Below are positions 31,283-52,300 of a stretch of 64,000 nucleotides of DNA, piece after piece. Source of the stretch: Diploscapter coronatus (lineage: Eukaryota > Nematoda > Chromadorea > Rhabditida > Rhabditidae); NCBI GenBank assembly GCA_964036155.1, contig OZ038422.1, positions 19,305,201-19,369,200 on the forward strand. Direction: 5' to 3'. Below the pieces are notes generated by a model that searched no databases, had not been told where the DNA came from, and saw nothing but the letters and a program-made list of their open reading frames with translations. The stretch's first letter is position 1. Every line of letters starts with the position of its first letter. A program made the position numbers and the translations under genes.

Positions 31283-32896
31283 ATGTTCGACAAATTGCTT
31301 CAGACGGAGAGGAGGACAGGCGAGGGACTGCAGGTGGTGCAGACGCGAGGGAATGCATCCGATCTGCCCATGCAACTGCATCACATCGCCAGGGCAATCA
31401 GCACGAAGCGAAAAATAACCATCGTCACTGCCAGATACACCGAATTCAATTACAAGTAAGACATTTCGAAATGATTTTGAACGTGGGGTCCGTAGCGTTA
31501 TTCACCAAGGGATTTTAGTGAATAATGCTCGTCCTCTCTTTTACAAGAAGCCGCCCGAATACTTTGCTCCATTGTCCCGTAGATCGATGTTGCCTAGCCA
31601 CTCGTCGTCTATGACCAGCGAACGCGACGCATCAGGGCTAGGGAAGAATAGGAGGGAGCAGAGTGCAGAGTTGAAGAGTCGCATAGTTAAGGCTCGCTGG
31701 TCATAGATGCAGAGTGGCTGGGTAACACTGATTTGCGGAATAATATAATGCATAAAATAAGCCAGTGTGGATTGCGGACATGCACATTGCCATTCGAATA
31801 TTAGAATAGGAAGGACATAAATAAAGAGTTCGTAAAACTGAGCAAGTTTGCAATGCATATTTGCTCATTTTGTGTACGTGCCAGAAATGCATCATTTTTC
31901 ATTTTCGTCAAGAAATCGAACTATCGCAATAAAGCCCAATACAACGCTCCTTCTAAGGGTTTCTCAAACTTCTCGAAACTACAGATCGCGAATTGTTACA
32001 CACGTTGGAGCTTTGAGCAATACACAATTTTTCATTATAGGCGTTTATTTAGATAGCCGACAATTTTGGTGACTATCTTCAACTTCAAAAATCAAATCTA
32101 TTATAATTGTTCGATTACAGACTGATGGCTAGCAAATTAGCGATTCGATGGGACCCAAATCTGATTCGAATAGTCGAGTTGCAGAAACTGTGCGATGGGT
32201 TCGAAATGGATGGAGAGGAGTTGATTCACAGGATCGATGAGGTTTATTTCTTTGCTTGTGTATTTCTTTTGAAACTATTTATGCTTTTCAGAATCGGACT
32301 CTCACCGACAACTCTTCAGAGACCAGAGGCGGAGATAATTTGCCCGCTGAATTGTCCTCGGCGATCTACTTGGAGGATGTGACTGTGTTCGAGCGACTCG
32401 GGGCACGGCCTGTCGCTGTCGCTCTTCTCATCATGCGACTTTTCGATCGGATGGTTAGCTTGATTTATGAAAATTAAATCCAACTTGATCTTTCATGAAA
32501 TTTTCACAACTCGTGAAAAATGTTTCGAAACGTAACCCTTTACCCTTTCCCCCATTTGTATTTGTCTTTAAAAAAAAATCATTCAATTTTCAGGCTCTGA
32601 CATTCCACGACCAGATTCGTCCATTGCTGATCGCGGGATTCGAGGAAGAGACGCCGAGTTTCGAGATGCTGAAAGACCGCTGCAATGTGAGGATTCTGAT
32701 GGAAACCATCGGAGGGGGTTTCGACAAGACCGTCACTGGGAAGGTAAAGAGAAAGATGATAAAAGAATGAAACTAATGAAGGGAAGTTTAGATCAAACTC
32801 TGGGTTCGCAACAACAAATTGCACGAAGAGCCTAGGGAATTACTCTACTTGGTCGGAGAAAGATCCATCAAAGACTTTCATTTTGGGATTTTCTAA
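31283..32896 (+). CDS. elp-6: Elongator complex protein 6 (ELP6), divergent
   Basis: Five exons close in phase: 31283-31455, 32121-32241, 32292-32453, 32594-32743 and 32792-32896, giving 236 residues. The start MFDKLLQTERR sits directly after a TTGTTTAG acceptor, suggesting trans-splicing. Overall layout follows human ELP6: a RecA-like fold without a P-loop, with an early strand segment around GLQVV, the helix and strand HHIARAISTKRKITIV, a Walker-B-like strand and helix (SAIYLEDVTVFERLGARPVA), and a C-terminal GGGFDKTVTGKIKLWVRNN followed by YLVGERSIKDFHF, which corresponds to the ELP6 segments ATGFCRDVHGQLRILWRR and YKIQDKSVSFF. ELP4-6 form a ring that binds tRNA in wobble-uridine modification. 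The similarity is by eye and remote, so an unknown protein remains possible. Intron 1 (665 bases) contains a foldback repeat. Confidence 0.6.
31575..31735. repeat. Foldback element in ELP6-like intron 1
   Basis: The left arm TGTTGCCTAGCCACTC then GTCTATGACCAGCGAAC pairs with the right arm GCTCGCTGGTCATAGATGC then GAGTGGCTGGGTAACAC. The arms are about 37 bases with few mismatches around a purine-rich centre. An overlapping open frame is a consequence of the repeat rather than a gene. Confidence 0.7.
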
Positions 32897-33230
32897 ATTA
32901 TTTCAAGTTCATGGGAATCTCAAGGAAAACGGGTCTATGTTTCACATAGCCATTTCGGGTAGACTGATGAAAAACAATTCCTAAAACGACGAATAAAATT
33001 TCGTGATAAATATTTGAAACCTTCACTTTCTGTTTTGTGCTTTTAGTTTCCCCAAAGAGCATGAAAATCGCCTTTTGTTGGAAGATTGAAGCTGTGTTTT
33101 GTCGAGTTTTCTCCTAGAAACCAGACTAATCAAAAATTAGCAGGAACCTTTCGTCTTTCTACTCTAATCTAACTAACTACCCTTGCTTTGATAATCTAAA
33201 GCTAACTTGATTTTTAACTGAAAATCGAAA

Positions 33231-36200
33231 TGCCATCATCTGTGCCTGCAGATCAGGCAGAAAAGGAGTACAAAGACTATGTTCGAAGGAGACAGGAGGC
33301 TGGATTTAATGGGTAGGAAACTTGACTAATTGAAATATTTTTGAAGTTTTACGAGCATTTTGTTAAGGAAATTTCATCAACTTTTCTATAATTCAGCGTT
33401 CTCAATGCCAGTTGGTAACCAACAGTAACCGATCGGTAGTAATTTTTGAAAAAAAAAACAATCGATAATACAAAGTAAAACCGATCAATACCTATTAGCT
33501 TTTCTCGAAAATTACTACCGATCGGTTACCGACTAATCGACTAGCATTGGGAATACTGAATCGAAATTCTAGTTAGGGCTGTTGGCGGGATCGACTTGTT
33601 TCGATCCCAGCGAGAGTGCAGGGTAATATAAAAGAGTTGGAGAAAACAAAACGATCTAGAGAAAATGGTAAGTAATAAAGTCAGTAAAAATAAATTATTA
33701 ATAACCCCCGACCCCTACTCGACTCCTTTTCGGGATCAACCCCGCGCAATATCTCTAATTCTAATTAATCTTCAGAGAACGAATGACTGCTTCCCGTTTC
33801 GTTCCTTCCAGAGGTACTTCATCCAAAAGCAGGCCAAAACTGACGGGTCATGGAAAATATGATTTGTAAGCTGAAAATTCGAGAAAAGTAAATTTAGTCG
33901 ACTTCTTCCAGACCTTCGAACGAGTACAAATCATCGGGGTTCACACAGAGAAGCAGTGAATTGGGAGAAGATCCTCTGACTGCTGTGAGGACGATGCGGA
34001 ACAATCTGAGACGACTTGCCATTATGCACAAGGATGGGGATAGACCTGTTAAGGTTAGAAGGACTTTTAGAAATTTTTTTCAGTGTTAGATAAAATTCTC
34101 ATCTAGTCATCTAACTGCAAACTAATGTTTCCATTGGGTCTCCATATTTCCTTCTTTTATTTCAGGCACATTTGTGTGAATCTGCTTGTGACGAATTGAC
34201 CAAGAAGGAGGAGGAAATCGTCAAATTGGGTCAGCAGAGATCGACTGCAATCATGATGGGAAACACGAAGGAAGCAGAGCGGCTCACGGGCAAAATGAAT
34301 GAGGTAGATGAAGTAATATGCTAGAAGATTTTCATCGTAAGTATTTAGGTGAAAGAAAGTGCTCTGCAAGGATCATATGCTGATCTGATAGTCGAAGGAG
34401 ATCAAGTGAGATTTACTTGATTTCTGATCTTTATCTGAATCTAAATTTTCAGATGAAAGCCTTCGGTGTTGATTCGAAATGGACTCCACATGGGGAAGGA
34501 TTTCTGGGAGATGACACACGACCGATGAACCATCAAAACAATACATTGGCAGCAGCTCCTAGGCATACATTTGTTAAATGAAATTGATGACGATTTATTA
34601 AATTTTCACTTCTTATTGAAGCATTTCTTCGCTAAATTATTAATAATATTCTTTGTCTAGTAAATAGTTGTTTGATGGATGCATTTTGCAATTTCAGAGC
34701 TACAAGTTCTCAGCGACCGTCTTCGACTAAATCAAGTAAAGGCAAAAATGCAGACAAGAACAAGGACTCCAAGCCGAAGGGTAGATTTAGACCAAGAGGT
34801 AGAAAAAGCTTTTCATTGGAAACATTATATTTCACGGCATGACAAGACTAATACTTCAAAACGGGGGACGGTCATTGCGCACCGAAATCTTTGGTGTGCA
34901 ATGTCGTACCCCAACTACGTCATTGCGCACAATTGACTTTGTTCGCCTGTTAAATTCGATAACAATCAGTTGTGTACAGTGTGTCGTCGAATGGCGAACA
35001 TTGCATCACCAATGCGATAATTGCGTGTCTTTCTCCGCCTTCATTTTAAATTTAAGGTAAAAGTAATAGGATTGAAATAACAACCCTGCCCTCTTCATGT
35101 CCAATATTGTTCCTCCTCTAGCATATTTTAATAGCTTCAAAAATCATCTTTAATCTCGGTTCCACCTACTCTTTTAATTTTTTTTTGAAGAATAAGCCTT
35201 GTCAAGCGTGATTTATAGGTTTTCATCTGCTATTTATGATGATAAATTTTATTTTACGATTATCTACCTCGACTGATATTTCTTTCCAACGAAGAAATAT
35301 GTTTCACATTTTTATGAGTTCGTTGTTATGAGCCATTACGAATTCACGTCTTTGTAGTTTCTAGAAATTTGAAAAAAAAATCTTCAACATAAAATATTCT
35401 ATCAATTCTCGCTTTGAAAAAGAAGACATAGCAACGAGTTTCGGAGTCGAGAAACTTCTGCATAATCTATTGAATGAAGGGGAATTTCTTAGAAGCTAAC
35501 ATTTTATTTTCCAATGCCAGGCTACATCGACCCCGATCCACCGAAAGAGGAGAAATTACCGAGCCGATCGACCACCAAAAATGGGCAGGATGATGAAGCC
35601 AAACGAAGAGAGCAGCTGCGCAAGGAGCGAGAGGCAAGGACATACACGAATGATGTGAGTTTGAAGATCGCCTTTTCAGATTGTTACTTTTGACAACATT
35701 CGTAGTGTTCTGCAAAGTTCACAGGACCAGCGCGATTCTTGACTTTTAAATAGTTGAGCATTTTATGCCAAAGAATGTACAACAAATGCGTGCGTCATTC
35801 ATATTTCATGACTTGGAGGAAGCACTTTTTCTGCAAGTTTGATTCTCATTCGTTGCAGACGGACGTGAAGAAGAACGCTCGGCTGTCCTCGGTTTTGGCT
35901 GGAGGAAGTACGAGCGGACCGAGGGCTGACGGAATGGACGACCCTTTTGCTGCTCCCACTCATGTGGGCACTTGTCCCCATTGCGGAATAACTCAGAATG
36001 GGTTGGGTAGAAGTGGGCAGATGGACAAGCACTACGCCAGGGAGTGCAAGATGATGAACACCTGCAGGAACTGTCACAAAGTTGTTCTCGTAAGTCGCTG
36101 CAATTCTTCGTTTTTTCATTTACTTTGAAAATAAGGTTCCCCAACTAACCGATCATTACATCAGTCGGTGCGAGTTTGTGCAAGGCAGAATGACCCATTG

Positions 36201-37124
36201 CAACGATTGTGGCCTGGCAATAGATAAACAGGACCAAGCTAGGGGCTCTTCCCACCCGCTTTGCAGAGGTAATTACAATATTCTTGTTGATAGGAGAAAA
36301 TGACTAAAAGAAGAAGTGTAGGAAGACCACCCCCATCAGGCGCGGTTTGGTGCCCACTCTGCTCAATCGCAGTTGAGGATAATCCAGAGGTAAATTTCGC
36401 TGTGAAAGAAATATCGTTCTTTCATCGTGGCTAGTCAACCGACACATTAGTGTTGTACAAATTGTTTCATGCAACGCGCATGAAAGCCTTTCTATAAACT
36501 ACGATAGAAACTGCTTTCTGAAAGTTAACTTATATATAAATAAAGTTTATGGAGTAAAAAGGGCCCATAAAATTTGCAGAGTTGGCAAAAACATTGCGTT
36601 TCTGATTGTTTGGGAAATCCTCGACAGGATGGCCCACAAATGGATTATCAGCAATATCAGGATCAGGCTAGAGCGTAGGCTAATAATTTGAAATGTGACA
36701 TAAGTCAAATTTCTCAAGTTATGACGATCCACCACGCGCCATGACTGCTGCTGCAGCCCCAAGGGCTATGTCAAGTGGAAGGGCAAGGACTCCTAGTCGA
36801 AGTGGGTCGAGGAAAGGATCTAGGCCTCCATCTAATGGCAGACCTGCTACTAATGGAAAGGGGGTAAATCAAGAAAATATCATAACGGTCCAATTCAATT
36901 ATAACTTGTAGAGTGGCAATCGCCCTCCCAGTAACAGTGGCACTCCAAATGACGGTCCCAAAGGTGTGGTTGAGTCACAAGAGCCTGTTTATGTGGGCAG
37001 GCTGATTGATGCCGACAAACTGGTAGCAGCACTCTCAGAAATTCAAGAAAAGAAGAAGAAAGCCAAGCGTCAGGCACTAAAAGATGCTTTATAAATTCAA
37101 ATATATTATCGTTCTCACGGTAAA
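33231..37124 (+). CDS. CEP104-type zinc-finger protein lacking a TOG domain
   Basis: About a dozen plus-strand exons. The start is MPSSVPADQAEKEYKDYVRR; exons follow at about 33778-33863, 33912-34054, 34166-34303, 34350-34406, 34453-34554, 34699-34801, 35519-35654, 35859-36089, 36136-36268, 36321-36390, 36580-36673, 36720-36863 and 36912-37124 (approximate). The middle has a charged helical stretch (DELTKKEEEIVKLGQQRSTA). The C-terminal half carries the tandem CEP104 zinc-finger array: CPHCGITQNGLGRSGQMDKH, CRNCHKVVLVPQLTDHYISR, CNDCGLAIDKQDQARG and CPLCSIAVEDNPESWQKHC, then an Arg/Ser/Pro-rich tail (GRARTPSRSGSRKGSRPPSN). CEP104 acts at centriole distal ends and ciliary tips and binds CP110 and tubulin. 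The usual N-terminal jelly-roll and TOG domains are not seen. Exon 6 to 7 needs a GC-AG intron. It starts 334 bases after the ELP6-like stop. Confidence 0.7.
33398..33552. repeat. Foldback element in the CEP104-like intron 1
   Basis: TTCTCAATGCCAGTTGGTAA at the left and the reverse complement of TTACCGACTAATCGACTAGC at the right are related, and the inner ACCGATCGGTAGTAATTTT pairs exactly with AAAATTACTACCGATCGGT. About 50-base arms surround an A-rich centre. It is non-coding and within an intron. Confidence 0.75.
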
Positions 37125-37776
37125 TGATAACTAGTTAAACTATAAAAGATATAATAAGAATAGTTTTTAATTTTGTTTCTTCTTTCTAACTTTTCACGTC
37201 ATCTTCTCCCAATTTAAACTAGATTCATTCGCATATTCTCTCAACACATGTAACTCGAGTAATTTATAAGGAAAATCAATAGCTTGTGATAAAAATTCGA
37301 ATTGAATTATTTTATTGGCCATAAAATCCTACCAAAATCAACTGAATAAAATATATGTGAAAACGATAAGTGAGAGCAGCAAGTCGAAGACAAAGCATCG
37401 CGGAATTGAAAGAAGCACCCGTAGATTGTGAATTGTTGCAACGTGATTAGCACTCGGATTGATTCATGATTCTTACTCACATAATAATTGTCATTTTTCG
37501 TTTAGAAATGAATCTAATCATTCACTAAATAATCATCTAAAATTGAATTGCACTAAATACAATGATAAAGCCACCAGTTAAAAGGATAAATGATGATGAT
37601 GCAGAAGGAGAGGGACTGCAATGCAGATGCAGAGCAGCCAGTGCGTATGTGACACACAGACCTGTTTGACTGAGAGATTGCCGGTATGAGAGATTGTGAT
37701 TGATTCGTAAAACTGCAGAAATGGTTACCCGAAATACATGACAATTTGATTTGTTTAATTGAATAAAAATTAGAAA
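37125..37776. other. Convergent 3' region between CEP104-like and cyclase genes
   Basis: The two flanking genes are transcribed towards each other. The 650 bases are AT-rich and should hold both 3' UTRs and polyadenylation sites. No exon was found. Confidence 0.5.
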
Positions 37777-46399
<8,623 letters not shown>

Positions 46400-49300
46400 A
46401 GTTAAAGGTAAGGTAAAGATGGAAAGTCGCCTTAGGATCACGAAGATTGTAAGAATACAGATCGAGAGTTCGAAATGCCTTCGAGCTGCAGTTGGGTAGA
46501 AGTATGCGAATAAATGAGGGAAAAGATTTGAATGTAGTGTTTTGTTTTGAAGGGCACGTGCACTGGCAGTCAAACGGCCCAGCAGGATGCCAGAATGCGG
46601 AATGTGCCTGCCGAATGAGCGGTCGAAGTCTCGAAGGCTCGAAGGATGTCGGAAGAGAATACACAGGGCAGGGCACCGCAGAAATGGAATTTCGGAACTC
46701 GCGTCGGGGCAAATATTGTGATGCTTTGGCAGAGCAGATAGGAAGGATGTGACTGCTTGAATGCTAAGGAGAATCGAGGAGAAGGGAGAGGAGGGAAAAG
46801 TTAGGTTCGTTAAGAGGAGACGAGAAGTGGAACATGAAGGCATGAAGCAGAGGCAGAGAAGGGAGTAACGAGCCGAATGGGGGAGATGGAATATGATCGA
46901 GTTGGCTGAGCCTGAGCCCAAAACGGAAATGCAAAGATGCTCTGCAAAGCAGAAGAAGATGATATGTGAGGAAGGGCAAAATGACGCTTGAAATCGGCAG
47001 AAATTTGATTAGATTCACACAAGCGGATCTCTACAACTTCGGAACGCTTTGATAATTTCTCAAGTTTCCACGCTTTTTCATGTTAAAGATCTCAAGTACA
47101 AAACCTCACTTTGTGAGATTTCGAGGCCAATAGTTTACAATCGGTCATAAAATGATTGCAGCAGTTATTCGGACGAGGGACTCGATTAAATTCTCGAAAT
47201 TCCAGCCATCTTTCAAAGATAAATCTTCCGGACGAGATGATATTTCAGTTTTCCGAGAAATTGACCTATGGATTTAGAGGAAAAGCGAATGGAGCAGAGC
47301 AATGAAGTGAATCAGAAAATGGAGACAAATGGGGAGGACATCTTCAGGCCCTGGCAGAAGGCTGGCAGGGCAGACATGCGAATCAGAAGTCAGAAGGCAA
47401 GCATGGAAGCATGCCTCGCCTTGTTAGCAGTTAGAAGAGAGCAGCTGTGACTGCCACCCAACTGCAAGCTGCCTCATTCGGCCTCCTGCCCTCCTTGCTT
47501 TGCTTAGTTAGGCATTCATTGTTCGTTTGCTTGTCGACTTTGAATTCCACCAAAAACGCACTCTCCCCACTCACAACTCGTATGTGGCAGCTCTTTATTC
47601 CTCGTATCCTTTTCTTTCACATTTCATAGAAGAATTAGATATTTTGACAGACTCGAAGAAAACAGATAGACGGGTGAATGGAATTTGCGGAATCAGTTGA
47701 ATTATGCATTAGAAGATGATCACAAATGAACATTCCTCATTCGCCAATTCAACAGAATAATTAGTAATTGAAAAGAAAATGCGTATTGGAGTTGACATGT
47801 TTGCTCTGATCAAGGCTTTTCTGGAGTTAACTACTGCAGAGTTGTGGAGAGGAAAATTAGTGAAAATAGTATGACGAGTTAAGATTAACTCATTTTCCAT
47901 GACTCTTCTATCTAACGGGTACGACGAATCTAGTTGTAAGTTCTAACAAAATTGCTTAAAACTCACCACTTTATGAAAGTTAGAGTCGAGCATCGTTTCT
48001 GACGCAATTCGACTGGATTAATCAATTACAGTATTGAGTTTGGTTGTCATTTGAGAAGACGGCAAAAAGTAGTCAGGGAGGCAGAGGGAGATTTGAGAGG
48101 AGATCAGACAGCTCAGTTAGGTTGGAATTCCAGGTTGCAGGTCGGAATCGTGTTGACTCGATCGTGAATCAATCGATTCCCTGTTCTGTCCTGTCTATGT
48201 GCTTCTCCTCCTTCTCTGCCCGCTTTCCTTATCGCAACCCTGTCGTATTATTGGCCCGGCAGCAGCTAATAATAGAACACATTTGAACAGAAACACAACA
48301 GAAATGAAGAACGCGAAGTTAGAAGAAACGATGGTGATGGAGAAATAATAAACAATAAATTAGGAGAAAAACTGACAAATGGTTGAAATTATGAGAGGAA
48401 ATGAGAGAATTTGAAGAGAAGACAAGAAGGGCGCACAGGAGACAGAAACAGAGATGCGCCTTGCTAAGAACTCAATTCTTGCCCAATTGCTGTATTGCTT
48501 TGCATTGTTGCTCATTGAAAACCTTTGCCCTCCCCGTCTCTTCTGTCTCTTTTTGCCTCTGTCTTTGAATATATGTCATTCTCATGCTATTTCCCTGCAA
48601 TACGATACTCGACCACCTGCGAGAGAGGAAAAGAAAGAAGGAGAAAAGTTCAAATGAGAATGAATGCTGAGGTTGTTACGCATAGAAATATGAACAGAAA
48701 TAGCGAGTGACAGACGTCTCAGCAGAAATAACCCCTCTCTATTGCTCACTTTGCCACATCGCGTCGGTCTGTGCATTGCCTGCTCGGTCTCTCGGTCGGT
48801 CCCTGCAGTTCCCCTCTCCTCATCACTTTGCCCCTCACATGTTTTGTGCCCCGTCCCCGTGTCTTAGTTATTCAGTCATTCATTCCGCTTCGAGTTCATT
48901 TCTGTTTCTTGTGTTTTTTGCGAGGCAAAATTCGCAAAAGATTCACATAGTTGCGCAGTCGACAATCGAGAAATTGCCTACTTCACAACGAGAAAAAGGA
49001 CTGTTTTGAGATTAAAAATTCGGCTGAAAAGAGATGGATGAGTCGAGAAAAATCAAAAATGAAAACATATTCTGAGAAAATCTTTGAAACATCAAATGAT
49101 GAAGACTTCCATTGAAGCTGCTTGTGACAGTGACTGGAAAAGGAAAATGACACCTCAAAAGGCAAAAGGAAAAGCTGACTGACTGCTCAAAGGCTGATGC
49201 AGATTATAACGTCCAATCGGGATTAGCAGAGAATTGGGGGGACAGAAGGGAAAGAGGCAGAACATGATATGCAAGATGGAAAATATTTGGAAGATTGACA

Positions 49301-52300
49301 AAGTATATGGAAAAGAAGCAAAGAACTGCAATGAAATGAAACAGAATAAACACTGAAATATTGAAATTGGCCCGAACGGGCTGAGGGCTGAAGACTAGGG
49401 GATTGAAAACTGAAAATGCTGCAGAGCAAAGGAGAATCCGGGAAGCGGCGAATGGAATGAGCAATGCAAATAAGCGAAGTGGCACATGAAAGTTTTTCAA
49501 TCCTCATATTCTCGAAGATATTCGAAGATATGGGGAAATGAAGAAGTTACACGAGACTCGGATAGAAAAGAACAATTCGCAGGAGATTCATTCACAAAAT
49601 GCGTTGTTCACTTTGCAATCAAATGTGATAAAATAGAAGAAAAATAAGCGGGTAAATCTGCCAGAATCCTAATGTCTATCTGTCATATTTCCCAGTTTCC
49701 AGCCACCATCAGCTATGTGCATATCTAGAATCGCCTCCATTCACTAGCCTCTGCAATGAGCATCGTTCTCTTTGTTGTTTCGGACCAGAATAGAGCTGCA
49801 TTCATGATGTCTCGATTATGTGACAAAGAGGGTGGCAGAAAAATCTCGCGATAATTTACAACTTCCACTCCATCTTCAATCAGGAATTCAGACTTTTCGG
49901 AAACAAAACCGGAAATTCTGCTTCATTTCTCCCCGTCGAGATACTCTCTGTTCTGTTCAATTGAGCATACTCAACTCTCCCAGTTTATAGCACATTTTTG
50001 CGAATTTGTTCCGCAATATATGGAAATTTACGCCAAATTCAATGTACCCTAAAAGTGGAAAATAAGAAAAACATCGGATAAAAATTCTGGTAGAAACACA
50101 AAATAGTCCGTATGATATATTATTTGATGCTAGAAATGGATTAGTATTGTAAATACACGAGATAAATGTGATTGAAAGCGATATTTTAGGGATTTCACTA
50201 TTCGCATTAATAGTTCTTTTAGCTATATTGCATTTCAATAGATTTCAATAATAATACTATGCAATGTTAGACGTCTATTATGTGCATAATTTATAAAAAA
50301 AAAATCATATGATTAAAAACACGAACCAACTTGATGAGGTCATCAAAAATTCGGATGTTAGCTCCTTTCCAGGACAGCCTTCGATCCGATGCAGTGCCTC
50401 GTTTCGGAGGCATCGCGAATGATTTCGAAAATCAAATGGACCCAATAAATCAATCGACAATTCTCAATAATTCGCAATCTAAAAATATCGCTCAAAGTTG
50501 ATATTTCGAGTGACGAAACTGCAAAAATATCAATAAAATAGAAAAGAGGTGAGGGCGGCCATAATAAAAATTCATGGACAAAGAGGCGAAGATGTGAAAT
50601 GTGACGAAAGAACGAACAGTTAATAGTTTGGAGACCGGGCTGACTGCAATCTTATCATTTCAAAAAGAAGATATCATCAGGATTGTAATATTTTCATCAA
50701 TGGTAATAAAAACAACGTCATTTTATTAGGTAATTTATGAAAATGTCACAGGAAATGACATTTTATGGAAATTGCAAACGATTTTTAACCTAAAAATAGA
50801 GAAAAGAGCTCGAATGGAATTGTCAATGAAAGTAGCAATGAGAGAGGCACTTACAATACATCCAATTTTGTACATATTTACTCTTGGGATCGAATAAGGG
50901 AGTGGGGAAATTCAGAAAAATATAGCGGTATAGAGGAACTGAAAGTGAATTTTGAGATCGAAGTGTTTTGACCATCTATATTGATATTCATATGATGAAG
51001 AATTGAATGAAAATATTATTCGGTGATTCACTATTTTAGAAAAGAATATTGATTCGAATTCAAAATTTTCTTATATTCGATTTATTTAAATCGCAAACTG
51101 GAAATGAAATTGTTTTATCATGTCAACACACGTGATATTATAAGGTCTTATTAGGTCCATAAGAGATTTCAATTTTGAAGATCATTGAAATACAGGATGG
51201 GTCATAATTATAGCTCCAAATCGTCGATTTTTGATAATTACAACTAGGGCCCACAAATGATTTCGCGAAATTGAAGCTAGCGTTTCAACACCTACATCAT
51301 TGAATCAGAATTGCTCTTGAAAGCACTGAGAATTTTTCCTTTTTTCAAACCTATGCTCCTATCAAAAGTTGTGCATTGCGTACTTTTGAAAATAACGACT
51401 TTCAAACAGGTTATCGTCGTTCGTAGTTGATCATTTTTGGAAATATTTTACAGAGCTTTACCAAAAATAGCAATGGATTTTTCTAAAAAAAAAAAGGCAG
51501 AAACAATCGGAGAAAATCGAAATGATTTTGGCCGCAAAGTGCAGCTGCAGAAAGATTCAGGCAAAACATCGACAAAACATTAGAAAAGGAAAAACTGGAC
51601 GAAATAATTCAATTCTGAGGGTTGAAGAATGATTATAAATGCTAAAGTTGAAAATCAGTTGTGTTGAGTCAGGAGAATTGTGAGCAAATTAAATCGAAAA
51701 TTTTGCAATTATAGCCATAAATCAAGTATGCATGATGTTATTTTTAGTGAAATATTGTTTTTCTTTGAAAAATAAATAGAAAAAAAGAATAATCATATCA
51801 GGACAGCTGTCTAACAAAATTGGTGCAACACAGCGAGAGTAAATCTTCAATCAAAATCAAATTGAGGAAGGGAAACTGAAGATTGAATAAACATACAGGA
51901 AAAATGGTGTCTAAATAAAAAAGTAACTGGACAGAACGAGTTCAGGTCAATTCATTACAATTTGACGAGAAGAGCTGTTGAAATGATGAAAGTTGAAAAA
52001 AAAAAGTTTATCGAAGTGCGAAGTGGAGGGAATGAGAAACGCTCCGATTTGGAAGATGAAAATGAAAATCACGGATATAATTTTACGGCAGAGACATAAA
52101 AGCAGAGTTGAAAAAGGAAAGGCACGAATAAAACATGAATAAAATAAAGCAGCAAAGCTAATTAGTAAATGTGCAACTTTTGAAACGGGCAATGCACCTG
52201 GACAAATAAGAGAAATCAAGTCCCGATAGGGGCATTTGAGAGATTCAGACAAGCTAGGAGATATCAGCAAATGTCTGCGGGGTTATAAAATCTCCAATCC

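Noticed and set aside
31518..31706. 62-residue plus-strand frame starting MNNARPLFYKKPPEYF
   Set aside because: It lies across a foldback repeat inside intron 1 of the ELP6-like gene, and splicing 31455 to 32121 closes the phase without it.
33570..33625. tRNA-like GGCGGGATCGACTTGTTTCGATCCC
   Set aside because: A short hairpin only; it does not fold into acceptor, D, anticodon and T arms.
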